This document shows positions 16,575-24,997 of a DNA stretch of 64,000 nt, piece by piece. The stretch comes from Micromonospora luteifusca. GTDB taxonomy: Bacteria > Actinomycetota > Actinomycetes > Mycobacteriales > Micromonosporaceae. The stretch's first letter is position 1, and each line of letters begins with the position of its first letter. The DNA is taken from assembly GCF_016907275.1 (NCBI RefSeq), contig NZ_JAFBBP010000001.1:620001-684000 (forward strand), in the 5' to 3' direction. The translations under genes were made by a program, and so were the position numbers. The notes beneath the pieces were generated by a model. That model had not been told where the DNA came from. It saw nothing but the letters and a program-made list of their open reading frames with translations, and searched no databases.

Positions 16575-18059
16575 ATGCCGCTGCCACTCCCCGGAACCGA
16601 CCCAGCCGCCCGCCGGGCACGCCGACGCCTACGGCCGGTTGTGGCCGCGGTGTTGGTGGTGCTCGCCGTGTCGGCCGGTCTGCCAGCGGCGGGGCCGGCG
16701 CAGGCCGCATCGGCCGTCAACTACACGAATCCGCTGGTGAACCAGCGGGCCGACCCGCACATCTTCCGGCACACCGACGGCTACTACTACCTGACCGCCA
16801 CGGTGCCGCAGTACGACCGGATCGTGCTGCGACGTGCGACCACCCTGCAGGGGCTGGCGACGGCGGCGGAGTCGACGATCTGGTACCGGCACACCAGCGG
16901 AGAGATGGGCGCCCACATCTGGGCACCGGAAATCCACTTCATCAACAACCGTTGGTACATCTACTTCGCCGCGGGCCGGACCGACGACGTCTGGCGGATC
17001 CGGATGTACGCACTGGAGAACGCCAGCGCGAATCCGCTGACCGGTTCGTGGACCGAACGCGGACGGATCACGACCCCCTGGGACACCTTCAGCCTGGACG
17101 CTTCGACCTTCGTCGCGAACGGGGTGCGCTATCTGACCTGGGCGCAGCAGGAGCCAGGCATCTCCAACAACTCCAACGTCTACCTCGCCCGGATGGGTGC
17201 CAACCCTTGGCAGATCACGGGCACCGTGACCCGGCTCGTCGTGCCGACGTACGACTGGGAGACCCGCGGCTACCGGGTTGCCGAGGGACCGGCGGTGGTC
17301 CAGCGCAACGGTCGCATCTTCCTGACCTACTCGGCCAGCGCCACCGACGCCAACTACTGCCTCGGGATGCTGAGCGCCTCCACCACCGCGAACCTGCTCG
17401 ACGCCGCCTCCTGGAGCAAGAGCCCCACCCCGGTGTTCGTCAGCAACGCGGCCACCAGCCAGTACGGCCCCGGCCACAACTCGTTCACGGTCTCCGAGGA
17501 TGGGCAGAGCGACATCCTGGTCTATCACGACCGCAACCACCGCGACATCACCGGCGATCCCCTCAACGATCCGAACCGGCGGACCAGGCTCCAGAAGGTG
17601 TACTGGAACGCCGACGGCACCCCGAATTTCGGCATCCCGGTGCCCGACGGGGCCACACCGGTGCGGCTGCGGTCACACGACCAGGCCAACAGCTACGTCC
17701 GGCACTACGACTACCGGGCGCGGATCGAGCCGAACGTGACAAACCTGGCCGACTCCCAGTTCCGCATCGTCACCGGCCTCGCCAGCGGCGGATCGGTGTC
17801 GCTGGAGTCGACAAACTTCCCCGGGTACTACCTGCGCCACCGGGGCTATGCCCTGTACGTCGAGAAGAACGACGGCTCCGCCCTCTTCGGCGGCGATGCG
17901 AGCTTCCGTCGCCAATCCGGCCTTGCCGACAGCGCCGGGATCTCCCTGGAGTCCCACAACTTCCCGGGCCGACATGTGCGCCACCGCAGCGGACTGCTCT
18001 ATGTGGAGGCGGTCAGTTCGAGCGCCGACCGCGGCTCGGCAACCTTCCACCTTGAATAG
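16575..18059 (+). CDS. Secreted GH43 arabinofuranosidase/xylosidase with AbfB (CBM42) domain
   Basis: 494 residues. The signal peptide has an Arg-rich n-region, VVAAVLVVLAVSAGLPAAGP core and AQA cleavage near 45. The GH43 five-bladed propeller (about 48-345) shows the expected acidic triad: base Asp in NQRADPHIF, pKa-tuning Asp in SLDASTFV and acid Glu in RVAEGPAVV. The C-terminal AbfB/CBM42 domain (about 355-494) has repeated FPGYYLRHRGYALYVE and FPGRHVRHRSGLLYVE units and binds arabinofuranosyl side chains. It should release arabinose from arabinoxylan or arabinan outside the cell. Shine-Dalgarno GGAGG lies before the ATG. A LacI-like operator upstream suggests sugar-inducible control. Confidence 0.92.
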   Translation: MPLPLPGTDPAARRARRRLRPVVAAVLVVLAVSAGLPAAGPAQAASAVNYTNPLVNQRADPHIFRHTDGYYYLTATVPQYDRIVLRRATTLQGLATAAESTIWYRHTSGEMGAHIWAPEIHFINNRWYIYFAAGRTDDVWRIRMYALENASANPLTGSWTERGRITTPWDTFSLDASTFVANGVRYLTWAQQEPGISNNSNVYLARMGANPWQITGTVTRLVVPTYDWETRGYRVAEGPAVVQRNGRIFLTYSASATDANYCLGMLSASTTANLLDAASWSKSPTPVFVSNAATSQYGPGHNSFTVSEDGQSDILVYHDRNHRDITGDPLNDPNRRTRLQKVYWNADGTPNFGIPVPDGATPVRLRSHDQANSYVRHYDYRARIEPNVTNLADSQFRIVTGLASGGSVSLESTNFPGYYLRHRGYALYVEKNDGSALFGGDASFRRQSGLADSAGISLESHNFPGRHVRHRSGLLYVEAVSSSADRGSATFHLE

Positions 18060-18133
18060 CCGCCCGCAGGGTGCGGTGCCCGCGGTTGTCGTCCAGCTTG
18101 CCCGGAGGCCGGGGCGTTGGACCGGACGGCAGG

Positions 18134-19399
18134 TCACCGACGACGGCGGGCCATCCACTGCCAGATGTGGATGCCGTTGAGGCTCGGGTCGTTGCGGGCC
18201 ACGTAGATCCAGGACCAGTGACCAGGGAACTGGTAGCCGTTCCAGACGACGTGGTCGTACAGGCTGATCAGTGATCCCGGGATGAGGTCGTGGGCGTGGA
18301 TCGTGTTGGTCTCGGGTGGCACGGTGTCGTCGTCGCGGGAGGTGACCAGCCAGGTCGGGGTCTGGATCTTTGCCAGCTCCGCGTCGGTGATCAGCAGCGG
18401 GCCCTCCCCGCCGAGCGGCTCGACGACACCACAGATCGGCACCGACGCGGCGAACAGGTCGGGATAGGCCACGGTCATCTCCAGGGACATGTAGCCGCCG
18501 TTGCTGCAACCGACTACGTAGATCCGGTCGGGGTCGACACGCTTGCGGCGTACGAGGTCCTGAACGATCTCGCGGATCAGCGGGGCGAACCGGGGGCCGT
18601 CCTCCATCCAGTAGGAGGTGCTCTGCGGAGCGACGACGTACGCGCCGGAGAAGATCCGTTGAGCCTGCGGGGTGGCGAAGCCGAGCGCTCCCCGATTGGC
18701 GCGCAGCGTGGTCTCGTTGTCGTAGTAGTCGTCGGGCAGCGAGGCACCCTCGCCGCCGCCGTGCAGCCAGACGATCAGCGGGCGCCGGCCGTGCCGGGGC
18801 GAGTGGTCGGGCGAGTACAGCCGGTACTTCAGGCCGGAGCCCGAGACGTGGTAGCTGAAGGCGTCCACCTCGGGGTTCGACAGCCGTCCCTGCACGAAGC
18901 GCGTGATGGTGACCGGCGAGCCGTGACGCCGGACGAGCGGGGTGTTCTGCGTGATGGTGTAGACGAGGTCCAGCTGGACGTTGCGGCCCCTGCTCAGGAT
19001 GTAGCCGAGGGTGCCACCGCCGGGTTGACCTTCGGCGTGGCTCAGCTCCAGCACGATGTTGCCGTGCCGGTCGAGTCGGGCCGCGGTCACCGTGCGGTCC
19101 ATGTCGTACTCGCTGAAGATCTGATCGCCGGGGGCGATCGGGATCGGGCTGGTGGCCTTGGCGTGCACGGTGAACGTGCCGGGGGTCAGCCCGGCCGGGT
19201 CGATCGGCCCGAGCCGGCCGGTGTCGAGGGTGACCGAGGTGACCTGCTCACCGCCGTCGAGCGTTCTCGCGTCGAGGGTGAAGCTCACGCTGGTGGGGTG
19301 GTGACCACCGGCTTGGGCGGCGAGGCCGGGCAGGGCCAGGCCGATGGCGGCACCGGCCCCACCGGCCAGAACGGTGCGGCGAGTGACAGACGTGGACAT
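18134..19399 (-). CDS. Tat-exported prolyl-oligopeptidase/PHB-depolymerase-like esterase
   Basis: 421 residues starting with a twin-arginine signal (TSVTRRTVLAGGAGAAIGLALPGLAAQA). A beta-sandwich N-terminal domain (about 40-170) is followed by an alpha/beta hydrolase with oxyanion motif LIVWLHGGGEG, nucleophile VVGCSNGGYMSLE, an acid in VTSRDDDTVPP and a late His in FPGHWSWIYV. The architecture matches bacterial glucuronoyl/feruloyl-type or PHB-depolymerase-like esterases. With the convergent GH43 gene it probably serves hemicellulose breakdown. The ATG at 19399 starts the Tat signal; longer frames upstream pass through the promoter. Confidence 0.85.
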   Translation of the reverse strand: MSTSVTRRTVLAGGAGAAIGLALPGLAAQAGGHHPTSVSFTLDARTLDGGEQVTSVTLDTGRLGPIDPAGLTPGTFTVHAKATSPIPIAPGDQIFSEYDMDRTVTAARLDRHGNIVLELSHAEGQPGGGTLGYILSRGRNVQLDLVYTITQNTPLVRRHGSPVTITRFVQGRLSNPEVDAFSYHVSGSGLKYRLYSPDHSPRHGRRPLIVWLHGGGEGASLPDDYYDNETTLRANRGALGFATPQAQRIFSGAYVVAPQSTSYWMEDGPRFAPLIREIVQDLVRRKRVDPDRIYVVGCSNGGYMSLEMTVAYPDLFAASVPICGVVEPLGGEGPLLITDAELAKIQTPTWLVTSRDDDTVPPETNTIHAHDLIPGSLISLYDHVVWNGYQFPGHWSWIYVARNDPSLNGIHIWQWMARRRR

Positions 19400-19417
19400 G
19401 CGGGCCCCCGTACCTGT

Positions 19418-19446
19418 TACGTAGACGTTCGTCGATAGCACCTCAA
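19418..19446 (-). promoter_or_regulatory. Promoter of the Tat-exported esterase
   Basis: On the minus strand TTGAGG (19441-19446), 17-bp spacer, TACGTA (19418-19423), leaving an untranslated leader of about 12 bases. Confidence 0.45.
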
Positions 19447-19525
19447 CGTAGCGTCGCGGAGATCCGCTGGCAACCGGTGCCGCCACGAGCGATCAGGCAG
19501 GGTCGACCGTCAGCCCCTCCACCAC

Positions 19526-19549
19526 TATAGTCAGTTCCACTATGGAACT
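19526..19549 (+). promoter_or_regulatory. MFS promoter -10 and operator over the start codon
   Basis: TATAGT at 19526-19531 lies 11 bp before the ATG with no Shine-Dalgarno, so the mRNA is probably leaderless. AGTTCC-ACTAT-GGAACT (19533-19549) is a perfect dyad whose centre contains the start codon. CCACTATAG/CCACTATGG also occurs as a direct repeat. A repressor here would block initiation directly. Confidence 0.55.
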
Positions 19550-20780
19550 TACTGCGTTCTGGCGTTGGTGGATTGCCGGCACGACCAGCCACCTCGGCTC
19601 GGCGGTCGGCGGGCTGGCCCTGCCACTGACCGCGCTGGTCGTGCTGCACGCATCGGCCTTCGAAATGGGTCTGATCACGGCGGCCGGCTATCTCGCGTAC
19701 CTCTTGATCAGTCTGCCGGCGGGGGTGATCGTGCAGCGCATGCCGCTGCGCGGCATGCAGGTCGCCCTGGATCTGATCCGGGCCCTCGCCATCGCGTCCG
19801 TCCCCCTGGCGTGGTGGTACGACACCCTGACGGTGGCCCAACTGGTCGTGGTCGCCCTGGTCGTGAGCTTCGCCAACGTGCTGTTCGACGTGGCGAACCA
19901 GACCTTCCTACCGGAGATCGTGCCGGCCGCCCAGTTGCAGGCGCGCAACAGCCTCACCTCCGGCACGCATGCCGCCGCCCAGTTGGGCGGGCCGTCCCTG
20001 GGCGGGCTCGCGGTGCAGTTGCTGGGTGCGGTGCCGACGCTGCTCGTGGACGCCGTCAGTTACCTGGTCTCCGCCGTGCTGCTGCGCACCCTGCCCGCCC
20101 GGCGGGTGCAGCGACCGGACGAGCGGCCACCGATGGTCACGATGATCCGCGAGGGCTGGCACTACGTGCTGCGACACCCGATCATCGGGCCGGCCATGTG
20201 GGATGCCACCGCGACGAACTTCGTCAACGGCGCCATGCTGGCTCTCTTCCCGTTCTATCTGTTCCGCGAACTGCACGCATCGCCGCTCCTGGTCGGGGTG
20301 CTGATCGCCGCCGACGGTCTCGGCACGCTCATCGGCGCCGCGCTGACCACCCGCTTCACCGACCGGTTCGGCACCGCACGTGGCCTGATCATCGCGGCCT
20401 TCGTCGGCGTGGTCGGCGCGCTCATCATTCCGCTGGGCACCGGCAACGCCGCCTATGTCGCCTTCGCCGTCGGGAATCTCATCTTCGCCGGCTCCACGGT
20501 GGTGCTCAGCGTGACCACCCGCACGTACCGGATGCTCGCCAGCCCGCCGGAGCTTCTGTCGCGGGTGATCGCCACGGTCAAGTTCGTCTCCTGGGGCGCC
20601 ATCCCGCTCGGCGGCCTGCTCGCCGGCGTCCTGGCCGGGCCGCTCGGCGCCCGCACCACCCTGCTGATCTTCGGCGCGCTCACCGTGCTCTCGCCGATCA
20701 TCTACCTGTCGACCCCGATCCGCCGGCTGCGCGACCTGCCGCTCGACACCGCTCCGAAAGCCGCCGAAGCTCGGGTCTGA
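19542..20780 (+). CDS. MFS efflux transporter (EntS/MFS_3 type)
   Basis: 412 residues with twelve hydrophobic segments and the MFS_3 pattern of exporters such as EntS: FWRWWIAGTTSHLGSAVGGLALPLTALVVLHASAFEMGL at the N-terminus, VALVVSFANVLFDVANQTFLPEIVP in helix 4-5, and a cytoplasmic loop near 190. It is likely a proton-driven exporter of a drug or secondary metabolite. The ATG overlaps an operator-like dyad and lacks a Shine-Dalgarno, consistent with a leaderless message. It is divergent from the Tat esterase and ends in a strong terminator. Confidence 0.88.
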   Translation: MELTAFWRWWIAGTTSHLGSAVGGLALPLTALVVLHASAFEMGLITAAGYLAYLLISLPAGVIVQRMPLRGMQVALDLIRALAIASVPLAWWYDTLTVAQLVVVALVVSFANVLFDVANQTFLPEIVPAAQLQARNSLTSGTHAAAQLGGPSLGGLAVQLLGAVPTLLVDAVSYLVSAVLLRTLPARRVQRPDERPPMVTMIREGWHYVLRHPIIGPAMWDATATNFVNGAMLALFPFYLFRELHASPLLVGVLIAADGLGTLIGAALTTRFTDRFGTARGLIIAAFVGVVGALIIPLGTGNAAYVAFAVGNLIFAGSTVVLSVTTRTYRMLASPPELLSRVIATVKFVSWGAIPLGGLLAGVLAGPLGARTTLLIFGALTVLSPIIYLSTPIRRLRDLPLDTAPKAAEARV

Positions 20781-20782
20781 AC

Positions 20783-20806
20783 CGCCCCGTCCACGCTGAC
20801 GGGGCG
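20783..20806 (+). terminator. Terminator after the MFS gene
   Basis: CGCCCCGTC and GACGGGGCG form a 9-bp stem with a 6-base loop, 3 bp after the stop codon. Confidence 0.75.
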
Positions 20807-20918
20807 CTTCGTCGACCTGACTCCGGACCGCACGCGGACCGTCCCCACCGCCGAAGCCCCGGTGCGCACGACGGCCTCTCGGGGGTCAGGCCGCGGTACG
20901 CACAGCGACCTTCCTGCG

Positions 20919-21812
20919 TCAGGCCGCGACGGCCGCCCGGACGTCGTCGCCCGCGTCGCGCAGCCGTGCCGCGGCCTCCTCGGCGCTGCAGTTCGCCAGC
21001 AGCAGCACGATGGCCGTCTTGGCGTGCCCACGCGCCGCCGCGAGCGCCCGCGTGGCGGTGTCGAGATCGGTGTCGGCGGCTTCGGCGACGATCCGACGCG
21101 CCCGATCGACGAGCTTCTCGTTGGTGGCGTTCATATCCACCATCAGGTTGCGGTAGACCTTGCCGAGCCGGGCCATTGTTGCGGTCGAGATCATGTTGCA
21201 GACGAGCTTCTCAGCGGTGCCGGCCTTGAGCCGGGTGGAGCCGGTGAGCACCTCGGGGCCGGTGGGCACCTCGACGGCGACGTCGGCGTACCGGCTGATC
21301 ACCGCTTCGGAGTTGCAGGCGACGGAGACGGTCGCCGCTCCGAGCGCGCGGGCGTGAGCCAACCCGCCGACCACATACGGGGTACGGCCGCTGGCGGCGA
21401 GCCCGACCACCGTGTCGCGGGCGGTCAGGCCGATCGCGTCGAGGTCGGCGACGGCGCCGGCCGGGTCGTCCTCCGCGCCCTCGACGGCGACGCCGAAGGC
21501 TCCCGCTCCGCCGGCGAGCAGACCGACGACCCGGTCGGGTGACGTACCGAAGGTGGGTGGGCACTCGACCGCGTCGAGCATGCCGATCCGGCCGCTGGTG
21601 CCGGCACCGAGATAGATCAGCCGCCCGCCCTGGCGCAGCGACGCCACGACGACGTCGACGGCCGCCGCGATGTCCGGCACGGCCCGCCGGACGGCTTGCG
21701 CGACCGAGTGGTCCTCGTCGTTCATCGCGAGGAGCAACTCCGTGGGGGACATCTGGTCGAGATCACTGGTCTTCTCGTTGCGGGTTTCGGTGCCGAGGGT
21801 GCTGAGGTCCAC
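20919..21812 (-). CDS. murQ: N-acetylmuramic acid 6-phosphate etherase
   Basis: 297 residues, full family length, SIS-domain lyase. The N-terminal signature TETRNEKTSDLDQMSPTELLLAMNDED is diagnostic. GRLIYLGAGTSGRIGMLDAVECPPTFG contains the phosphate loop and the first catalytic Glu, and AVEGAEDD carries the second. CNSEAVISRYADVAVEV and GSTRLKAGTAEKLVCNMIST follow as in characterised MurQ. It cleaves the lactyl ether of MurNAc-6-P to give GlcNAc-6-P and D-lactate in the cytoplasm. It is divergent from the symporter-anmK-dehydrogenase operon, across a 388-bp gap, forming one recycling locus. Confidence 0.96.
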   Translation of the reverse strand: MDLSTLGTETRNEKTSDLDQMSPTELLLAMNDEDHSVAQAVRRAVPDIAAAVDVVVASLRQGGRLIYLGAGTSGRIGMLDAVECPPTFGTSPDRVVGLLAGGAGAFGVAVEGAEDDPAGAVADLDAIGLTARDTVVGLAASGRTPYVVGGLAHARALGAATVSVACNSEAVISRYADVAVEVPTGPEVLTGSTRLKAGTAEKLVCNMISTATMARLGKVYRNLMVDMNATNEKLVDRARRIVAEAADTDLDTATRALAAARGHAKTAIVLLLANCSAEEAAARLRDAGDDVRAAVAA

Positions 21813-22200
21813 GGGTTGTTCGTTCCTCTCGCTGGTGTTCAGTCGCCGGGCGGCGAGCGGTGGCTCGCCGGTGCGGTCGACGTCGAGCGCGTGCTCGCGG
21901 CGGCCAGGCTGAGGGCAGTTGGGGACGGGCCCCGGCGGTCCGGCAGGACCACGTCGGCAACGCGCCGTTTCGACCGTGCCAGCCTCGGCGGCACGGTGTG
22001 ATGGTGTGTGCCCGGGATGTCGCTTCGGGCCGCATCCGGTGCCGGCTCCCGACGGCCGGGCACGTTCTGCTGGGCCACCGTCTCCCCCATATCAGCAGGC
22101 TGGGACCACAGCGTAGCCAGCCCGGACCGGCAGTGGCAAAAAGTTTCGCGTTACCCTTGGCCAACGTCACTTATTGACAACCGCTGGTTGGGAGTGAGCC
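21813..22200. other. Divergent control region of the murein-recycling locus
   Basis: No convincing gene on either strand. An A-rich patch near 22138-22147 (CAAAAAGTTTCGCG) and a TTGGCCAA palindrome (22157-22164) are candidate regulator sites for divergent murQ and symporter promoters. TTGACA at 22174 is too close to the start to act as a -35. No MurR/RpiR regulator gene is present in the window. Confidence 0.4.
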
Positions 22201-23763
22201 GTGCGTCAACTCGACCTTGTCGTAATCGTGCTGTACCTCGTGGTGATCGCCTTCGTCGGACTACGACTTTCTGGCAAGCAGAAATCCGCCAAGGACTACT
22301 TCGTGGGCGAGGGTCGACTGCCGTGGTGGACCGTCTCGTTCTCCGTGGTCGCCACCGAAACCAGCGTCCTGACCGTGATCAGCGTGCCCGGTGGCGCCTA
22401 CAGCGGCCAGGGGTTCGGCAACGTCGAGCTGGCCCTGGGCTACGTCATCGGTCGCGTCGTCGTGGCCGCGGTTCTCATCCCGCTCTACAAGCGCGGTGGC
22501 TTCGTCAGCGCCTACCAGTACCTCGGGGAGCGGTTCGGCCTGAAACTCCAGGGCCTGGCGTCGATCACGTTCGTCTTCACCCGTCTGCTCGCCGAGGGCG
22601 TACGGCTGTTCGCCTCGGCCATCCCCATCAAGCTGCTCCTCGACGAGTTCGGCCTTCAGGTCGGCTACCAGGCGATCATCATCGTCCTGACGCTCATCAC
22701 GGTGGTCTACACCTACCTCGGTGGCATCAAGGCGGTCATCTGGACCGATGCCATCCAGATGGGGCTCTACCTGGGCGGGGCGATCCTGGCCATCGCGGTG
22801 CTCAGCCACGCCGTCGGCTTCGACGGCTACTCGCAGGCGCTGGACGCCGGCAAGTTCCAGCTCTTCGACACCAACTTCACGCTCGCGCACGTGCTGACCA
22901 GCCCGTTCGCCCTGCCGACCGCCATCATCGGCGGCGCGATCTTCGCGATGGCCAGCCACGGGTCGGACCAGCTGATCGTCCAGCGCATCCTGTCCACCCG
23001 CACGCTGCGCGAGGGGCAGAAGGCGATGATCTCCTCGGGCATCTTCGTAGTGATCCAGTTCGCGGCGTTCTCGCTGGTCGGCGCGCTGCTGTGGTCGTAC
23101 AACAAGGGTCAGACCTTCAAGGAACTCGGCCTGGCAAGTAGCGACAACCTCTACCCGAGCTTCATCCTGCACGCCCTGCCGGTGGGCATCTCGGGTCTGC
23201 TGGTGGCCGGCATCCTCGGCGCCGCGATGGGTTCGCTGTCGTCCGCGCTGAACTCGATGTCGAACTCCACAGTCGCCGACTTCATCCACAGCTTCTTCCG
23301 GAAGGTCCCGTCGGATGACGTGATGCTCCGGCTCGCCCGGGTGATGACCCTGGTCTGGGCGGTGCTGATGGCGATCTTCGCCTGCGCGTTCAGCTCAAGC
23401 ACCGGAAACGTCTACCTGACCGGCCTGACCATCGCGGGCTACACCTACGGGGCACTGCTCGGGGCCTTCCTGCTCGGCCGTCTCGTCAAGCGGGCCAACC
23501 AGGTCGACGCGGTGATCGCCTTCCTCGTCACCGTGGCGGTGATGACATACATCGTCCGCTACGTCAAGATCGATGTGACGACGGCCGGGACCACCACCGC
23601 CACCGCCATCGCCGCGCAGTGGCTGGTGCCGATCGGCGTCCTGATCACCCTGCTCGTCGGCACGGTGTCGAGCCGGTTCCACCCGGCCCCGGCGACGCCG
23701 TACGACCACCGGCACACCGACGAGGCCGATGATCCGGCGGCGGCACCCGCCGGACGGGCGTGA
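22201..23763 (+). CDS. Sodium:solute symporter (SSS family)
   Basis: 520 residues, about 13-14 hydrophobic segments. The N-terminus LDLVVIVLYLVVIAFVGLRLSGKQKSAKDYFVGEGRLPWW and the ETSVLTVISVPGGAYSGQGFGN stretch are SSS hallmarks, as is ILGAAMGSLSSALNSMSNSTVADF near 340-365 with the Na-site Ser residues. It begins at GTG with GGGAGTGAG upstream. The stop overlaps the Shine-Dalgarno of anmK, so the genes are one operon. SSS members carry sugars, sialic acids, proline or inositol. Next to anmK and murQ, the likely cargo is (anhydro)MurNAc or a muropeptide fragment, though this is inference. Confidence 0.92.
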   Translation: MRQLDLVVIVLYLVVIAFVGLRLSGKQKSAKDYFVGEGRLPWWTVSFSVVATETSVLTVISVPGGAYSGQGFGNVELALGYVIGRVVVAAVLIPLYKRGGFVSAYQYLGERFGLKLQGLASITFVFTRLLAEGVRLFASAIPIKLLLDEFGLQVGYQAIIIVLTLITVVYTYLGGIKAVIWTDAIQMGLYLGGAILAIAVLSHAVGFDGYSQALDAGKFQLFDTNFTLAHVLTSPFALPTAIIGGAIFAMASHGSDQLIVQRILSTRTLREGQKAMISSGIFVVIQFAAFSLVGALLWSYNKGQTFKELGLASSDNLYPSFILHALPVGISGLLVAGILGAAMGSLSSALNSMSNSTVADFIHSFFRKVPSDDVMLRLARVMTLVWAVLMAIFACAFSSSTGNVYLTGLTIAGYTYGALLGAFLLGRLVKRANQVDAVIAFLVTVAVMTYIVRYVKIDVTTAGTTTATAIAAQWLVPIGVLITLLVGTVSSRFHPAPATPYDHRHTDEADDPAAAPAGRA

Positions 23764-23774
23764 AGGAGGACCTG

Positions 23775-24971
23775 ATGCGCGTGATCGGCCTGATGTCCGG
23801 CACCTCCTACGACGGCATCGAAGCCGCCGCGGCCGAGTTCGACCTGAGCGGCGACACCGTGCGGATGCGACCCCTGGGCCGCCTCAGCCACCCGTACCCC
23901 GAGCAGTTGCGTGGCAGGATCGCCGCCGCCCTGCCGCCCGCCCCGACCACCACCGAGGCGATCTGCGTGCTGGACACCGGCATCGGCCAGGCCTTCGCGG
24001 AGGCCGGCGTGCGGGCCCTCGCGGAGCTGTGCGACGGCGATGCCGAGCTGGTCGTCTCGCACGGGCAGACCATGCACCACTGGGTCGAGGCCGGCACGGT
24101 TCGGGGCACGCTCCAGCTGGGTCAGCCGGCCTGGATCGCGGAGGCCACCGGCCTTCCGGTCGTGTCCGACCTGCGCAACCGCGACGTCGCCGCCGGCGGT
24201 CAGGGCGCGCCCCTGGTCGCTCTCTTCGACGCACTGCTGCTGGGTGGCCTGCCCGGTGTCCCGGCCGCGCTGAACCTGGGCGGCATCGCCAACATCACCG
24301 TCGTGGCGCCGGACGCGGACCCGCTCGCGTTCGACACCGGACCGGCCAACGCCCTCCTCGACGCCGCCGCGCGCCACTTCAGCGGGGGCACCGAGGAGTA
24401 CGACCGGGACGGGCGCGGCGCGGCTGCCGGGCAGGTGGACCAGGCCCTGCTGCGGCGGCTGCTCGACGAGCCGTACTACCGGCTGCCCGGCCCGAAGAGC
24501 ACCGGGAAAGAGCTGTTCCATCTGCCCTACCTGCTCGCCGCCCTCGCCGACGCGCCCACGCCGGACCCGCAGGACGTGCTGGCCACGCTCACCCGACTGA
24601 CGGCGGTCACGGTCGCGGGCGCCTGCCGCGACCACGGCGTCACCCGGCTCGTCGTCTCCGGTGGCGGCGCACACAACCCGACGCTGATGCGCATGATCGC
24701 CGACGAGCTGCCGGGCGTCCACCTGTCGTCCAGCGACGACCTGGGCGTCGCATCGGACGCCAAGGAGGCGCTGGCCTTCGCGCTGCTGGGCTACCTGACC
24801 GTGCACGGGCTGCCGGGCGCCCTGCCCTCGGGCACCGGCGCGCGGCACGCCTCCGTGCTCGGCAGCATCACCCCCGGCCGGCAGCCGCTGCGGCTGCCGG
24901 ACCCGGCCGGCACCGCTCCGCACCGACTGCTGATCGCCGGCCATGCCGCCGTGCCACCGGTAGCCAGCTGA
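23775..24971 (+). CDS. anmK: 1,6-anhydro-N-acetylmuramic acid kinase
   Basis: 398 residues of the ASKHA-fold kinase family. Motifs in order: phosphate loop GLMSGTSYDGIEAAA, SHGQTMHHW, substrate region ATGLPVVSDLRNRDVAAGGQGAPLV, LNLGGIANITV, FDTGPANALLDAAA and SGGGAHNPTLMRMI. The enzyme opens the anhydro ring and phosphorylates O6 with ATP, giving MurNAc-6-P for MurQ. The ATG at 23775 is chosen for the AAGGAGG 5 bases upstream rather than the GTG at 23760. The DGIE end of the first loop replaces the commoner DGxD, a conservative change. Confidence 0.95.
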   Translation: MRVIGLMSGTSYDGIEAAAAEFDLSGDTVRMRPLGRLSHPYPEQLRGRIAAALPPAPTTTEAICVLDTGIGQAFAEAGVRALAELCDGDAELVVSHGQTMHHWVEAGTVRGTLQLGQPAWIAEATGLPVVSDLRNRDVAAGGQGAPLVALFDALLLGGLPGVPAALNLGGIANITVVAPDADPLAFDTGPANALLDAAARHFSGGTEEYDRDGRGAAAGQVDQALLRRLLDEPYYRLPGPKSTGKELFHLPYLLAALADAPTPDPQDVLATLTRLTAVTVAGACRDHGVTRLVVSGGGAHNPTLMRMIADELPGVHLSSSDDLGVASDAKEALAFALLGYLTVHGLPGALPSGTGARHASVLGSITPGRQPLRLPDPAGTAPHRLLIAGHAAVPPVAS

Positions 24972-24997
24972 CCACGTTTCCCGGGGAGGACCCGCCG

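Noticed and set aside
21839..22090. Possible MurR-like regulator or small gene between murQ and the symporter
   Set aside because: Reading frames lack a helix-turn-helix and look like non-coding shadow; no RpiR remnant could be seen.
22174..22179. TTGACA as a -35 for the symporter gene
   Set aside because: Only 21 bp from the start codon, so the -10 would fall inside the gene.
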